Notes: generated by a model not told the origin, from the sequence alone. Positions 35,070 through 44,880 are shown, counted from the first letter of the stretch. The stretch is 64,000 bases of DNA from Phocaeicola plebeius DSM 17135 (GCF_000187895.1 NZ_DS990134.1:1-64000), one strand, 5' to 3'. Program-made: numbers and translations.

Positions 35070-38000
35070 TTATTTCTTACGGTTGGCTTCCACCCACTTG
35101 CGGGCATTTACGAAGGCTTCCATCCACGGAGTGATCTGGTCTTCTTCTTTGCGGTCAAGCGGATAGTATGCGTTTTCCCATGGGAAGCAAGCACGTTCCA
35201 GGTGAGGCATCATGGCCAGATGACGGCCGTCCTGGCTGGCGATACCGGCTACGCTGTAGTCTGAACCGTTCGGGTTGCCTGGATATTCATCGTATGAATA
35301 CTTCAGCACTACGTTGTAGTGGTCTTCCGGATAAGGCAATGAGAACTTACCTTCTCCGTGAGCTACCCAGATACCCAGTTTAGAGCCGCTCAGTGAGCCG
35401 AACATCACGCTGCGGTTCATCGGTACGGTTACACCCAGGAAGTTAGATTCAAACTTATGTGAGTCGTTATGCAGCATCTTGCCTTTCTTCTTGTCTTCCG
35501 GAGTAATCAGTCCCAGTTCCATCATCAGCTGGCAACCGTTGCAGACACCCAGTGACAATGTATCTTCGCGAGCGTAGAAGTTGTCGAGGGCAGCTTTTGC
35601 TTTCGGGTTGAACAGGAAGCTTCCGGCCCATCCTTTGGCAGAACCCAGTACGTCGGAGTTGGAGAATCCACCGCAGTAAACTACCATGTTGATGTCTTCC
35701 AGTGTTTCACGTCCGCTAATCAGGTCGGTCATTGTTACGTCTTTTACGTCGAAGCCTGCCAGATACAGCATGTAAGCCATTTCACGTTCGCCGTTAGTTC
35801 CTTTTTCACGGATGATGGCTGCTTTGATGCCGCTCGGTGTACGACGGTTCGGATCGAGGCCGAACTGCGACAGTTTACCGGTGAATGACTTGTCGAATAC
35901 AAATTCCAGCGGTTGCTGCTTGTAGTTTTCGAAACGTTTCTTGGCACAGCCGTTCATGCTCTGCTTGCGGTCGAGCAGGTAAGAAGTAGAATACCATACA
36001 TCACGCAAGTAGTCGATACCGAACTGGTAAGTTGCATCGTGCAGAGTTGCCAGAATGTGACGTTCTTCAGTCGGCACACCAATCTTCACGTAACCTACAC
36101 CTGCATCTTCCAGAATCTTCTTGACTTCTGCCTTGTGTTTGTCGGCTACCTGGATAACTACACCCGGATTTTCGGCGAACAGAATCTTCACGATGTCGTC
36201 GCACTTAATCTTGTCGAGGTTGATTTCCATACCACCTTCTGTATTGGCAAAGCACATTTCCAAAAGGGTAGTAATCAAACCACCGGCAGAAATATCGTGT
36301 CCGGCCAGAATCAAGCCTTTGTTCACGAGTTCCTGAACAGCCAGGAATGCGTCGCGGAAGTATTCCGGATTCTGTACGGTCGGTACGTCATCGCCCACCT
36401 TGTTGAGTGACTGTGCGAAAGCAGAACCACCCAGACGAAGCTGGTCGAAGCTGAAGTCAATATGATAGAAGGTAGATTTCGGTTTGTTGACCATTACCGG
36501 AGAAACCACTTTCTTGATGTCGGATACTTCACCACCGGCAGAAACGATAACGGTTCCCGGGCTGATAATCTTTTCACCGTTCGGATATTTCTGTGTCATT
36601 GACAGAGAGTCCTTACCGGTCGGCACGTTGATTTGCAGTTCGCAGCAGAAGTCTGACAATGCTTTCACTGCTTTGTACAGACGGGCGTCTTCACCTTCCT
36701 GTGCACGGCAAGGCCACATCCAGTTGGCTGACAATGAAATGCTGTCCATTCCTTCTGCCAGCGGAGCCCATACCAGGTTAGTCAGTGCTTCTGATACAGC
36801 CAGTACAGAACCAGCTTCCGGATTAGCCAAGGCAGCCTGCGGAGCATGTCCCAGTGCAGTAGCGATACCTTTCTCACCACGGTAGTCGAGGGCAACCACA
36901 CCACAGTCGCTCAACGGCAACTGCAATTCACCCTGACATTGCTGGCGGGCAATCTTACCTGTTACGGAGCGGTCTACCTTGTTGGTCAACCAGTCCTTGC
37001 AGGCTACGGCTTCCAGCTGCAGCACGCGGCGCAAATATTCATTCAGTTTGGTGACATCGTAAGAAACGTTTTCATAATGACGTTCTACAGTTTTGTCCAC
37101 CATATAAGTTTTCGGAGAAGAGCCGAACATCTGGTCTACGGCCAGGTCGAACGGACGTACGCCGTCAGCTTGTTCGAAGGCAAAACGATGGTCGCCGGTA
37201 GTTTCACCTACCACGTACATCGGTGCACGTTCGCGTTCTGCAATCTTGTGTACATGCTCGATGGCTTTTTCGTCAATCAGCAGACCCATACGTTCCTGTG
37301 ATTCGTTGGCGATGATTTCCTTGGCGGAAAGTGTTTCGTCGCCGATAGGCAACTTGTCCATGTGAATCAGACCACCGCAGTCTTCTACCAACTCAGACAG
37401 ACAGTTTACGTGTCCGGCAGAACCATGGTCGTGGATAGATACAATCGGGTTTTCGTCTTCTTCACACAATGCACGTACCACGTTGTAAGCACGTTTCTGC
37501 ATTTCTGCATTGGCACGCTGGATAGCGTTCAGCTCGATACCTGAAGAGTAACGTCCTGTTTCTACAGAAGAAACGGAACCACCACCCAGACCGATGCGGT
37601 AGTTGTCACCACCCATGACTACGACCTTGTTTCCTGCTTCGGGGCTACCCTTCAAGCAGTCGCGCTGTGTGCCGTAGCCCACACCACCTGCCAGCATGAT
37701 AACCTTGTCGTAGGCATATTTTTCGTTGTTTTCTTCGTGTTCGAAAGTCAGAACAGAACCACAAATCAGCGGTTGTCCGAACTTGTTACCAAAGTCAGAA
37801 GCACCGTTTGATGCCTTGATCAGAATCTGTTCCGGAGTCTGGTACAACCATTTGCGCACCGGCAGAATGTTTTCCCAGTCGCGTCCTTCGTCTGTACGCG
37901 GATAAGAAGTCATGTATACGGCAGTTCCGGCAATCGGCCATGAACCTTTACCACCACCCATACGGTCGCGGATTTCACCACCTGTACCGGTAGACGCACC

Positions 38001-38777
38001 GTTGAACGGTTCTACGGTAGTCGGGAAGTTGTGTGTTTCCGCTTTCAGTGAGATGACGGTCTTGATATCTTTAATAATGAAGTAATCAGAAGTAGAGTGA
38101 TCGGCCGGAGCGAATTGTTCTACCACCGGACCTTCGGCAAAGGCTACGTTGTCTTTGTAAGCCGAGATAATCTTGTTAGGATTTTCCTGTGTAGTTTTCT
38201 TGATCATCTGGAACAGAGAAGACTCCATTTCCTGTCCGTCGATGATGAACGTACCACCGAAAATTTTGTGGCGGCAGTGTTCAGAGTTAATCTGTGCGAA
38301 ACCGAATACTTCCGAGTCAGTCAGTTTGCGGCCCAGGTCTTTTTCCACCTTCATCAGGTAGTCCATTTCTTCGCGTGACAGCGCCAGACCTTCCTTTTCG
38401 TTGTATTCTTCCAGGTTTTCGATGTATATGATAGGCTGCGGTTTGATGTCTACCGTGAAAATTTCCTGATCCAGTCCGTGATACATACGTTGCAACATCG
38501 GGTCGTGGTCGGCGTTTTCATCTTTCACCGGGAAGTATTCCTCGATACGACGGATACCGTTGAGACCCATGTTCTGGGTGATTTCAACCGCATTTGTACT
38601 CCATGGAGTAATCATTTCACGGCGTGGGCCGATGAACCATCCTTTCAGGTTGTCTTCGTTTTCCACAGTGGCATCGCTGTACAGCCAGCATAGTTTCTTG
38701 ACGTCTTCAGCATTCAGTTCCTGATTGCATTCCGTGGCAATCACACTGTTTGTGGGTGTTCTGAAAAATAGAATCAT
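35070..38777 (-). CDS. purL: Phosphoribosylformylglycinamidine synthase, PurL with fused glutaminase
   Basis: 1235 residues, the large PurL form. Synthetase half: GFAQINSEHCRHKIF, LKAETHNFPTTVEPFNGASTGTGGEIRD (family motif, here in two pieces) and DKAVHDHGSAGH-type IVSIHDHGSAGHVNCLSELVEDCGG. The C-terminal glutaminase has the nucleophile in LGVCNGCQLMMELG and the His-Glu in MMPHLERACF. It converts FGAR, glutamine and ATP to FGAM in purine synthesis. Intact and alone on its transcript. Confidence 0.97.
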   Translation of the reverse strand: MILFFRTPTNSVIATECNQELNAEDVKKLCWLYSDATVENEDNLKGWFIGPRREMITPWSTNAVEITQNMGLNGIRRIEEYFPVKDENADHDPMLQRMYHGLDQEIFTVDIKPQPIIYIENLEEYNEKEGLALSREEMDYLMKVEKDLGRKLTDSEVFGFAQINSEHCRHKIFGGTFIIDGQEMESSLFQMIKKTTQENPNKIISAYKDNVAFAEGPVVEQFAPADHSTSDYFIIKDIKTVISLKAETHNFPTTVEPFNGASTGTGGEIRDRMGGGKGSWPIAGTAVYMTSYPRTDEGRDWENILPVRKWLYQTPEQILIKASNGASDFGNKFGQPLICGSVLTFEHEENNEKYAYDKVIMLAGGVGYGTQRDCLKGSPEAGNKVVVMGGDNYRIGLGGGSVSSVETGRYSSGIELNAIQRANAEMQKRAYNVVRALCEEDENPIVSIHDHGSAGHVNCLSELVEDCGGLIHMDKLPIGDETLSAKEIIANESQERMGLLIDEKAIEHVHKIAERERAPMYVVGETTGDHRFAFEQADGVRPFDLAVDQMFGSSPKTYMVDKTVERHYENVSYDVTKLNEYLRRVLQLEAVACKDWLTNKVDRSVTGKIARQQCQGELQLPLSDCGVVALDYRGEKGIATALGHAPQAALANPEAGSVLAVSEALTNLVWAPLAEGMDSISLSANWMWPCRAQEGEDARLYKAVKALSDFCCELQINVPTGKDSLSMTQKYPNGEKIISPGTVIVSAGGEVSDIKKVVSPVMVNKPKSTFYHIDFSFDQLRLGGSAFAQSLNKVGDDVPTVQNPEYFRDAFLAVQELVNKGLILAGHDISAGGLITTLLEMCFANTEGGMEINLDKIKCDDIVKILFAENPGVVIQVADKHKAEVKKILEDAGVGYVKIGVPTEERHILATLHDATYQFGIDYLRDVWYSTSYLLDRKQSMNGCAKKRFENYKQQPLEFVFDKSFTGKLSQFGLDPNRRTPSGIKAAIIREKGTNGEREMAYMLYLAGFDVKDVTMTDLISGRETLEDINMVVYCGGFSNSDVLGSAKGWAGSFLFNPKAKAALDNFYAREDTLSLGVCNGCQLMMELGLITPEDKKKGKMLHNDSHKFESNFLGVTVPMNRSVMFGSLSGSKLGIWVAHGEGKFSLPYPEDHYNVVLKYSYDEYPGNPNGSDYSVAGIASQDGRHLAMMPHLERACFPWENAYYPLDRKEEDQITPWMEAFVNARKWVEANRKK

Positions 38778-38824
38778 AGCACTTGTATGTTATAATGAAT
38801 ATTCAATGCGCTTTAAAAGTGGTA

Positions 38825-38832
38825 CAAAGGTA
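38825..38832 (-). promoter_or_regulatory. Promoter -7 box for purL
   Basis: Minus-strand TACCTTTG, 48 bases before the start codon, matches TAnnTTTG. No purine riboswitch or clear PurR-type palindrome was recognised nearby. Confidence 0.6.
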
Positions 38833-38964
38833 GAGAAAATCCTCGGAATTACGAAGAAAAATAAAAGTAATTGCGTGCGGTGCATTGGGAGGAATTTGCT
38901 TTTAGTTGGTGGATTGGATGAGGGGTAAGTAGTTTCTTAAAATAAAATAGAAAGGTAAGAATGA

Positions 38965-38994
38965 TTGACTATTAGAAACAAAGTGTTATATTTG
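38965..38994 (+). promoter_or_regulatory. Promoter that nearly abuts a start codon
   Basis: TTG (38965-38967) and TATATTTG (38987-38994) are 19 bases apart, a canonical pair. Transcription would start about 39000, at or inside the ATG at 38999, so the first message is leaderless or almost so. Confidence 0.65.
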
Positions 38995-38998
38995 TCTC

Positions 38999-39187
38999 AT
39001 GAGAAAAAAGTTAGGCAAATGGTTTTTGGATATAGCTAAGTATATGACTATAGCTGTGTTGCTGATCTCTCTTTTTAACGGGGTGAATGAATGGGCATGG
39101 TATATGTATGGACTTGTGGTTCTTGCCGTGTTGGTAACTCTTTTGACGGGACTTATGTTGCTTAAAGATAAGAAGGAGGATAAATAA
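38999..39187 (+). CDS. Small two-span membrane protein (DUF6722-like)
   Basis: 62 residues: a basic N-terminus (MRKKLGKWFLDIAKY) and two hydrophobic helices (MTIAVLLISLFNGV and WYMYGLVVLAVLVTLLTGLMLL), ending in charged KDKKEDK. Such small proteins are common in Bacteroidales, and I match it to DUF6722 from memory only. The stop TAA overlaps the next ATG by one base (TAATG). No Shine-Dalgarno precedes the start and the promoter leaves almost no leader. Confidence 0.65.
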   Translation: MRKKLGKWFLDIAKYMTIAVLLISLFNGVNEWAWYMYGLVVLAVLVTLLTGLMLLKDKKEDK

Positions 39188-39291
39188 TGGGAGCAATTAT
39201 TGTATCGGTGATGGTGATTGTTATTGCGCTCATCAGTTTGGCGTATTTTAATTACCAGGATAAGAAAGAAGCGAAAAAGAATATGCGATAA
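39187..39291 (+). CDS. 34-residue single-span membrane protein
   Basis: Starts at the ATG inside TAATG at 39187 and encodes MGAIIVSVMVIVIALISLAY followed by FNYQDKKEAKKNMR: one membrane helix and a basic tail. The one-base overlap with the preceding gene is typical of translational coupling. It and its neighbour may form a small membrane complex; unknown function. Followed by a strong terminator. Confidence 0.55.
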   Translation: MGAIIVSVMVIVIALISLAYFNYQDKKEAKKNMR

Positions 39292-39311
39292 TTTGAAAAA
39301 ATAAGGGTGAA

Positions 39312-39355
39312 GAAGCTGTTTCAAAATTAATTGGGATTTTGAAACAGCTTCTTTT
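39312..39355 (+). terminator. Terminator after the small membrane pair
   Basis: GAAGCTGTTTCAAAAT pairs with ATTTTGAAACAGCTTC over 16 bp with an 8-base loop, then TTTT. Strong intrinsic terminator. Confidence 0.92.
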
Positions 39356-39411
39356 GTTATATCAGTTTATTATTGTAATTTAGTAACTGTAAATGGAAAA
39401 TTCTCCTTATT

Positions 39412-39510
39412 ATGAAAAAGATTTACTGGAAAGGTGTGAAAAGAAAAATCGGATGGTTCGTTGAGAGAGTCTTTGATTGTATCCTGATTTTTACGAACTG
39501 GTTAGGCTAA
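39412..39510 (+). CDS. Possible 32-residue basic/amphipathic protein
   Basis: ATG 39412 to TAA 39510 reads MKKIYWKGVKRKIGWFVERV then FDCILIFTNWLG: a basic half with aromatic residues and a hydrophobic tail. It occupies the gap between a terminator and the Dcu promoter. No ribosome site or promoter is obvious. Could be a small membrane-active peptide or a chance frame. Confidence 0.3.
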   Translation: MKKIYWKGVKRKIGWFVERVFDCILIFTNWLG

Positions 39511-39545
39511 GTTCCATTGCATTTTTACGTTCCATTGAATATTAG

Positions 39546-39553
39546 TATCTTTG
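39546..39553 (+). promoter_or_regulatory. Promoter -7 box for the Dcu transporter
   Basis: TATCTTTG, 29 bases before the start of the transporter gene. Confidence 0.6.
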
Positions 39554-39582
39554 CACCTTAAATCTAAAAACTCTTTCTATTT

Positions 39583-40893
39583 ATGTGGTTACAATTACTG
39601 TTTGTGTTACTGGCAATTATTGTCGGAGCGCGTGTAGGCGGCATCGGTCTGGGAGTCTTTGGAGGCTTGGGGCTGGCCGTACTTACTTTTGTCTTTGATC
39701 TTGAACCCACCACTCCCCCTATTGATGTGATGCTGATGATTGTGGCAGTGATTGCAGCTGCCGGTTGCATGCAGGCTGCCGGAGGGTTGGATTTGATGGT
39801 GAAATGGGCAGAGAAAATCTTGCGTCGCCATCCTCAGCGCATCACGCTGTTGAGTCCGCTGGTGACTTACCTCTTTACCTTCTTTGCCGGAACGGGGCAT
39901 GTGGCCTATTCCGTACTTCCGGTTATTGCCGAAGTGGCTCGTGAAACGGGTATCCGTCCGGAACGTCCGATGGGGATTGCTGTCATTGCTTCCCAGCAGG
40001 CTATTACTGCCAGTCCTATTTCTGCGGCTACGGTGGCCCTGTTGAGTATGCTGGCTGGATATCACATTACTTTGTTTGATATTTTGAAGATTTCCATTCC
40101 CTGCACCTTGGTGGGTGTACTGGCCGGTGCGATTTATTCCATGCGGGTAGGTAAGGAACTGAAGGATGACCCTGTATATCAGGCACGCTTGAAGTCGGGC
40201 GAACTGTCGGGTGCCAATTATTGTACGGCTGAGGTGGCTAATCCTGGTAAAGCATTGACTTCTGTATTGCTGTTTTTAGGTGCCACGGTGGGCATTGTGC
40301 TGTTTGGTTCCATAGATAGCCTTCGTCCGTCGTTTCAAACCTCAGAGGGCGTAGTGGTGATGCAGATGGCGCACATCATTGAAGTGCTCATGCTGTCGGT
40401 AGCCGCACTGATTCTGCTGCTGACTGGCACCAGTGGGATGAAGGCCGCTAAAAGTTCAGTCTTCAATGCGGGTATGCAGGCGGTAGTGGCCATTTTCGGT
40501 ATTGCGTGGATGGGCGATACCTTTATCTCCGGTAACATTGCCGTCATCAAAGAAAATATATTCGGTTTGGTAACTGATATGCCGTGGCTTTTCGGTATTG
40601 CGCTTTTTGTCATGTCTATCCTGCTGTTCAGTCAGGCGGCAACCATCCGTGCCTTGCTTCCTTTGGGCATGGCACTGGGCATTTCGCCCTATATGCTGAT
40701 TGCCCTCTTTCCGGCGGTCAACGGGTATTTTTTCATCCCGAATTATCCGACGGTGGTGGCAGCCATCAATTTTGATACCACGGGTACCACCCGCATCGGA
40801 AAGTATGTGCTGAACCATTCTTTCATGATGCCGGGACTGATTTCTACCATTGTAGCAGTCGGACTGGGTATTCTGGCCGTACTCTTTGTGTGA
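39583..40893 (+). CDS. Anaerobic C4-dicarboxylate transporter, DcuA/DcuB family
   Basis: 436 residues with about ten or more membrane spans. Dcu hallmarks: GVFGGLGLAVLTFVF near the start, TFFAGTGHVAYSVLPVIAEVA and RPERPMGIAVIASQQAITASPISAA in the middle, and FFIPNYPTVVAAINFDTTGTTRIGKYV near the end. It exchanges fumarate, malate or aspartate for succinate, which fits the fumarate-reducing metabolism of Bacteroides that excrete succinate. Whether it is the A or B type cannot be decided. Confidence 0.93.
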   Translation: MWLQLLFVLLAIIVGARVGGIGLGVFGGLGLAVLTFVFDLEPTTPPIDVMLMIVAVIAAAGCMQAAGGLDLMVKWAEKILRRHPQRITLLSPLVTYLFTFFAGTGHVAYSVLPVIAEVARETGIRPERPMGIAVIASQQAITASPISAATVALLSMLAGYHITLFDILKISIPCTLVGVLAGAIYSMRVGKELKDDPVYQARLKSGELSGANYCTAEVANPGKALTSVLLFLGATVGIVLFGSIDSLRPSFQTSEGVVVMQMAHIIEVLMLSVAALILLLTGTSGMKAAKSSVFNAGMQAVVAIFGIAWMGDTFISGNIAVIKENIFGLVTDMPWLFGIALFVMSILLFSQAATIRALLPLGMALGISPYMLIALFPAVNGYFFIPNYPTVVAAINFDTTGTTRIGKYVLNHSFMMPGLISTIVAVGLGILAVLFV

Positions 40894-40944
40894 TAGAAAC
40901 CCGAAAGTCTCCCTTCATTGAGGGAAAAACGGACTTGTTGGTTG

Positions 40945-41012
40945 TATGTCTCCCTTACGTGAACTTTACGTTTCTCCAGCCGGAGCTGTAAGTTTCCCGT
41001 AGGGGAGACATA
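40945..41012 (+). promoter_or_regulatory. 68-nt cruciform upstream of the LysE-type gene
   Basis: TATGTCTCCCTTACG (40945-40959) pairs with CGTAGGGGAGACATA (40998-41012) with one G-T wobble. Inside, CTCC and GGAG (40974-40984) form a second small stem. GTCTCCC also occurs outside at 40907-40913 and inverted (GGGAGAC) at 41025-41031. It may end Dcu transcription, act as a regulatory RNA structure, or be a dispersed repeat. There is no T-run after the outer stem. Confidence 0.6.
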
Positions 41013-41161
41013 TGGTTTTGTGCCGGGAGACGTAAAAAATGCGGGAATGTCTTCCTGTTATTCCTTTAGGGTTTCTGAATTTGTTGTTTTTTCAGATATA
41101 CTCTTAAGGATAATCGTATAAAAATGTAGGTACTTTCGTAAAAAAGTAGCATCTTTGCAGT

Positions 41162-41821
41162 ATGAATTGGATTGAACAGGTTACTATACTTGATTTGTTG
41201 CTGAAGGGATTGATTATCGGCATTGTCGTGTCTGCTCCTTTGGGACCGGTCGGTGTGCTCTGTATTCAGCGTACGTTGAACAAAGGGCGCTGGTTTGGTT
41301 TCGTGACGGGAGTCGGGGCGGCATTAAGTGATATTTGCTATGCGTTGATTACGGGATACGGAATGAGTTTCATGGACGAACTCATCCTGAAGCATCATAT
41401 TTTTCTTCAGGTGGTGGGCAGCATCATGCTGCTGGCTTTTGGTATCTATACCTTCCGCAGTAATCCGGTGAAGTCGCTTCGCCCGTCTTCGGGTACGCGG
41501 GGAACTTACCTGCACAACTTCGTTACGGCCTTTTTTGTCACCCTGTCCAATCCCTTGATTATTTTCCTGTTCATCGGTCTGTTTGCCCGTTTCTCATTTG
41601 TCATGCCGGGCAGTCCCATCGGTTTTCAGTTAGTGGGTTATCTGGCCATTATCCTGGGAGCATTGGGCTGGTGGTTCAGCATTACTTATTTTGTCAATAA
41701 AGTACGTTCACGATTTAATTTGCGCGGCATCTGGGTGCTCAACCGCATCATTGGTGTCGTGGTCATGATAGCGGCGGTGGTGGGAATCGTCCTGGCCATT
41801 GCCGGCAAATCTTTTTCTTGA
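41162..41821 (+). CDS. LysE-family exporter
   Basis: 219 residues, about six membrane spans. GIVVSAPLGPVGVLCIQRTLNKGRWFGFVTGVGAALSD is the conserved LysE/RhtB N-terminal region (seen in two pieces), and FFVTLSNPLIIFLFIGLF the middle motif. These proteins export amino acids or related metabolites; the substrate is unknown. The -7-like CATCTTTG at 41150-41157 is five bases before the ATG, so transcription would begin at about the start codon. It is followed by DUF4924 with 6 bases between. Confidence 0.85.
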   Translation: MNWIEQVTILDLLLKGLIIGIVVSAPLGPVGVLCIQRTLNKGRWFGFVTGVGAALSDICYALITGYGMSFMDELILKHHIFLQVVGSIMLLAFGIYTFRSNPVKSLRPSSGTRGTYLHNFVTAFFVTLSNPLIIFLFIGLFARFSFVMPGSPIGFQLVGYLAIILGALGWWFSITYFVNKVRSRFNLRGIWVLNRIIGVVVMIAAVVGIVLAIAGKSFS

Positions 41822-41827
41822 TAGGAT

Positions 41828-42373
41828 ATGTATATTTCTCAACAACTTAAAAAAAAGAATATCGCCGAATACCTGCTGTATATGTGGCAGGTGGAGGACT
41901 TGATTCGTGCCAACGGCTGCGATATGGAGCGCATCCGTAAGAATATCATCGAGCCTTATCCGGCTACCGACGAGCAGAAGAAGGAACTGGCCCGCTGGTA
42001 TGAGGACTTGATTAACATGATGCAGCAGGAAGGGGTGCTGGAAAAGGGTCATGTGCAGATTAACAAGAACATCATCGTCTGGCTGACTGACTTACACCTG
42101 CGTTTGTTGCGTTCGCCTAAATTCCCTTATTACAGTGCGGCGTATTACAAGGTGCTTCCTTTTATTGTGGAACTGCGTGCCAAGGGTGGCGACAAGGACG
42201 TGCCTGAACTGGAGACTTGCTTTGATGCCATGTATGGGGTACTGATGCTGAAATTGCAGAAGAAGGAAATCAGCGAAGAAACCATGAAGGCGGTGAAAGC
42301 CATCAGTGACTTGCTGGCGATGCTGGCCGGATATTATATTAAGGATAAGGAAGGCGATTTGGAACTGGATTAA
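41828..42373 (+). CDS. DUF4924 family protein
   Basis: 181 residues starting MYISQQLKKKNIAEYLLYMWQ, the conserved start of DUF4924, a Bacteroidota family without known function. The whole chain is helical and charged, with no signal peptide. It lies 6 bases after the LysE-type gene and 13 before rfbD, so it shares their transcript, along with prfC. Confidence 0.82.
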   Translation: MYISQQLKKKNIAEYLLYMWQVEDLIRANGCDMERIRKNIIEPYPATDEQKKELARWYEDLINMMQQEGVLEKGHVQINKNIIVWLTDLHLRLLRSPKFPYYSAAYYKVLPFIVELRAKGGDKDVPELETCFDAMYGVLMLKLQKKEISEETMKAVKAISDLLAMLAGYYIKDKEGDLELD

Positions 42374-42386
42374 AACATCACAGAAC

Positions 42387-43244
42387 ATGAAAAAGATATT
42401 AGTGACGGGAGCCAACGGACAGTTGGGCAATGAAATGCGTCTGCTGGCAGAAAAGCACCGGAATTTTGAGTATTTCTTTACCGATGTGGCGGAGTTGGAT
42501 ATCTGCGATGAACAGGCGGTAATGGAATTTGTATCGGCTCATCAGATTGATGTGATTGTGAACTGTGCAGCTTATACGGCAGTCGACAAGGCGGAGGACA
42601 ACGTGGAACTCTGCGACAAACTGAATCATGTGGCTCCGGGCTATCTGGCCAAGGCGGCACAAAGCCGTAACGGCTGGCTGGTGCAGGTGTCTACGGACTA
42701 TGTGTTCGACGGTACAGCCCATGTCCCTTATAAGGAAGAAGATACACCGTGTCCGAATTCCGTATATGGCTCTACCAAACTGGCTGGTGAGCAGGAAGCG
42801 CTGAAGCAGTGTCCCAATACGATGGTGATTCGTACGGCATGGCTGTATTCTACGTTTGGCAACAATTTCGTGAAGACCATGATTCGCTTGGGGCAGGAGA
42901 AAGAAACGCTGGGAGTTATCTTCGACCAGATTGGTACGCCGACTTATGCACGCGATTTGGCTCAGGCCATTTTTGTGGCACTGGAGAAAGGTATCGTGCC
43001 GGGTATTTATCATTTCAGCAACGAAGGCGTGTGCTCCTGGTATGATTTTACCAAAGCTATCCATCGTCTGGCAGGTATCACTACTTGTCATGTGTCTCCG
43101 CTTCATACAGAGGATTATCCTACGAAAGCTTGTCGTCCGCACTATTCTGTGCTCGACAAGACCAAGCTGAAGAAAACCTACGGCGTGGAAGTGCCTTACT
43201 GGATGGACAGTCTGGCAGAATGTATTGAAAAATTAAAACAATAA
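42387..43244 (+). CDS. rfbD: dTDP-4-dehydrorhamnose reductase (RmlD)
   Basis: 285 residues from ATG 42387; an upstream in-frame start at 42306 would overlap DUF4924. [17 protein letters not shown] is the Rossmann NAD(P) loop, [22 protein letters not shown] and the catalytic Y-x-x-x-K as [10 protein letters not shown] follow, all of short-chain reductase RmlD. It makes dTDP-L-rhamnose for capsule or glycan building. No other rml genes adjoin it. Confidence 0.93.
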   Translation: MKKILVTGANGQLGNEMRLLAEKHRNFEYFFTDVAELDICDEQAVMEFVSAHQIDVIVNCAAYTAVDKAEDNVELCDKLNHVAPGYLAKAAQSRNGWLVQVSTDYVFDGTAHVPYKEEDTPCPNSVYGSTKLAGEQEALKQCPNTMVIRTAWLYSTFGNNFVKTMIRLGQEKETLGVIFDQIGTPTYARDLAQAIFVALEKGIVPGIYHFSNEGVCSWYDFTKAIHRLAGITTCHVSPLHTEDYPTKACRPHYSVLDKTKLKKTYGVEVPYWMDSLAECIEKLKQ

Positions 43245-43246
43245 AT

Positions 43247-44818
43247 ATGGCAAATCAGGAAATAGCAAGAAGACGAACATTTGCGATTATCGCGCATCCG
43301 GATGCCGGTAAAACCTCGTTGACGGAAAAGCTGTTGCTTTTCGGTGGACAGATTCAGGTGGCCGGAGCCGTGAAATCAAACAAGATAAAGAAAACTGCCA
43401 CGTCCGACTGGATGGACATCGAAAAGCAGCGTGGTATCTCGGTTACTACCTCCGTGATGGAGTTTGACTACCATGACTATAAGATTAATATCCTCGATAC
43501 ACCGGGTCACCAGGATTTTGCCGAAGATACGTATCGTACTTTGACGGCAGTGGACAGTGTAATCATCGTGGTGGACGGAGCGAAGGGTGTGGAAACACAG
43601 ACCCGTAAGCTGATGGAAGTCTGCCGTATGCGTAACACGCCGGTGATTATCTTCGTCAATAAGATGGACCGTGAGGCTAAGGACCCGTTCGATTTGCTGG
43701 ATGAACTGGAGGAAGAACTGGTTATCAACGTGCGCCCGCTGACGTGGCCGATTGAGAGCGGTCCGCGTTTCAAGGGTGTGTACAACATCTACGAACAGAA
43801 ACTGAATCTTTTCCAGCCTTCCAAGCAGGTGGTGACGGAGAAGGTGGAAGTGGACATCCATACAGAGGATTTGGATAACCATATCGGTACACCGCTGGCT
43901 GAAAAGTTGCGCAGTGAGCTGGAACTGATTGACGGGGTATATCCGGAATTCAACGTAGACGATTACCTGAAAGGAGAACTGGCTCCGGTGTTCTTTGGTT
44001 CGGCTTTGAACAACTTCGGTGTGCAGGAATTGCTCGACTGTTTTGTGGAAATTGCGCCAAGTCCGCGTCCGGTACAGGCAGAAGAACGCGAGGTGCAGCC
44101 TGAGGAACCTAAGTTTACCGGTTTCGTGTTCAAGATTACGGCCAACATCGACCCGAACCACCGTTCGTGTGTAGCCTTCTGTAAGGTATGTTCTGGTAAG
44201 TTTACCCGTAACACGCCGTACCTGCACGTACGTCATAACAAGACCATGCGCTTCTCTTCACCCACGCAGTTCATGGCACAGCGCAAGACTACAGTGGATG
44301 AGGCTTGGGCTGGCGATATTATCGGTTTGCCGGATAACGGTACGTTTAAGATTGGCGATACGCTGACTGAAGGTGAACTGTTGCACTTCAAGGGATTGCC
44401 GAGCTTCTCTCCGGAAATGTTCAAGTACATTGAGAATGCCGATCCGATGAAGACCAAGCAGTTGAACAAGGGTATCGACCAGCTGATGGACGAAGGTGTG
44501 GCACAGCTGTTTGTCAACCAGTTCAACGGACGCAAGATTATCGGTACGGTAGGTCAGTTGCAGTTTGAGGTTATTCAGTACCGTCTGGAAAATGAATACA
44601 ATGCGAAGTGCCGTTGGGAACCGTTGAGTCTGTATAAAGCCTGCTGGATTGAAAGCGATGATCCGGCTGAACTGGAAGCTTTCAAGAAACGTAAGTATCA
44701 GTATATGGCGAAAGACCGTGACGGACGCGATGTGTTCCTGGCCGATAGCGGTTATGTGCTTCAGATGGCACAGATGGACTTTAAGCACATCAAGTTCCAT
44801 TTCACCAGTGAGTTCTAA
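43247..44818 (+). CDS. prfC: Peptide chain release factor 3
   Basis: 523 residues. GTPase motifs: [18 protein letters not shown] (G1), [10 protein letters not shown] (G2), LDTPGHQDF (G3), VNKMDRE (G4). Domain 2 and the C-terminal domain ([18 protein letters not shown]) follow. It recycles RF1 and RF2 from the ribosome after peptide release. It begins two bases after rfbD and is followed by a strong terminator. Full length. Confidence 0.96.
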   Translation: MANQEIARRRTFAIIAHPDAGKTSLTEKLLLFGGQIQVAGAVKSNKIKKTATSDWMDIEKQRGISVTTSVMEFDYHDYKINILDTPGHQDFAEDTYRTLTAVDSVIIVVDGAKGVETQTRKLMEVCRMRNTPVIIFVNKMDREAKDPFDLLDELEEELVINVRPLTWPIESGPRFKGVYNIYEQKLNLFQPSKQVVTEKVEVDIHTEDLDNHIGTPLAEKLRSELELIDGVYPEFNVDDYLKGELAPVFFGSALNNFGVQELLDCFVEIAPSPRPVQAEEREVQPEEPKFTGFVFKITANIDPNHRSCVAFCKVCSGKFTRNTPYLHVRHNKTMRFSSPTQFMAQRKTTVDEAWAGDIIGLPDNGTFKIGDTLTEGELLHFKGLPSFSPEMFKYIENADPMKTKQLNKGIDQLMDEGVAQLFVNQFNGRKIIGTVGQLQFEVIQYRLENEYNAKCRWEPLSLYKACWIESDDPAELEAFKKRKYQYMAKDRDGRDVFLADSGYVLQMAQMDFKHIKFHFTSEF

Positions 44819-44842
44819 GGAAGACATAAGATGTAAACATAG

Positions 44843-44880
44843 AAAAAGGCAGGAAAGTGAATCGCTCTCCTGCCTTTTTT
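44843..44880 (+). terminator. Terminator after prfC
   Basis: AGGCAGGA pairs with TCCTGCCT around a 13-base loop and is followed by six T. Confidence 0.92.

Noticed and set aside
43376..44236. A 286-codon minus-strand frame opposite prfC
   Set aside because: Antisense shadow rich in Arg, His and Phe.
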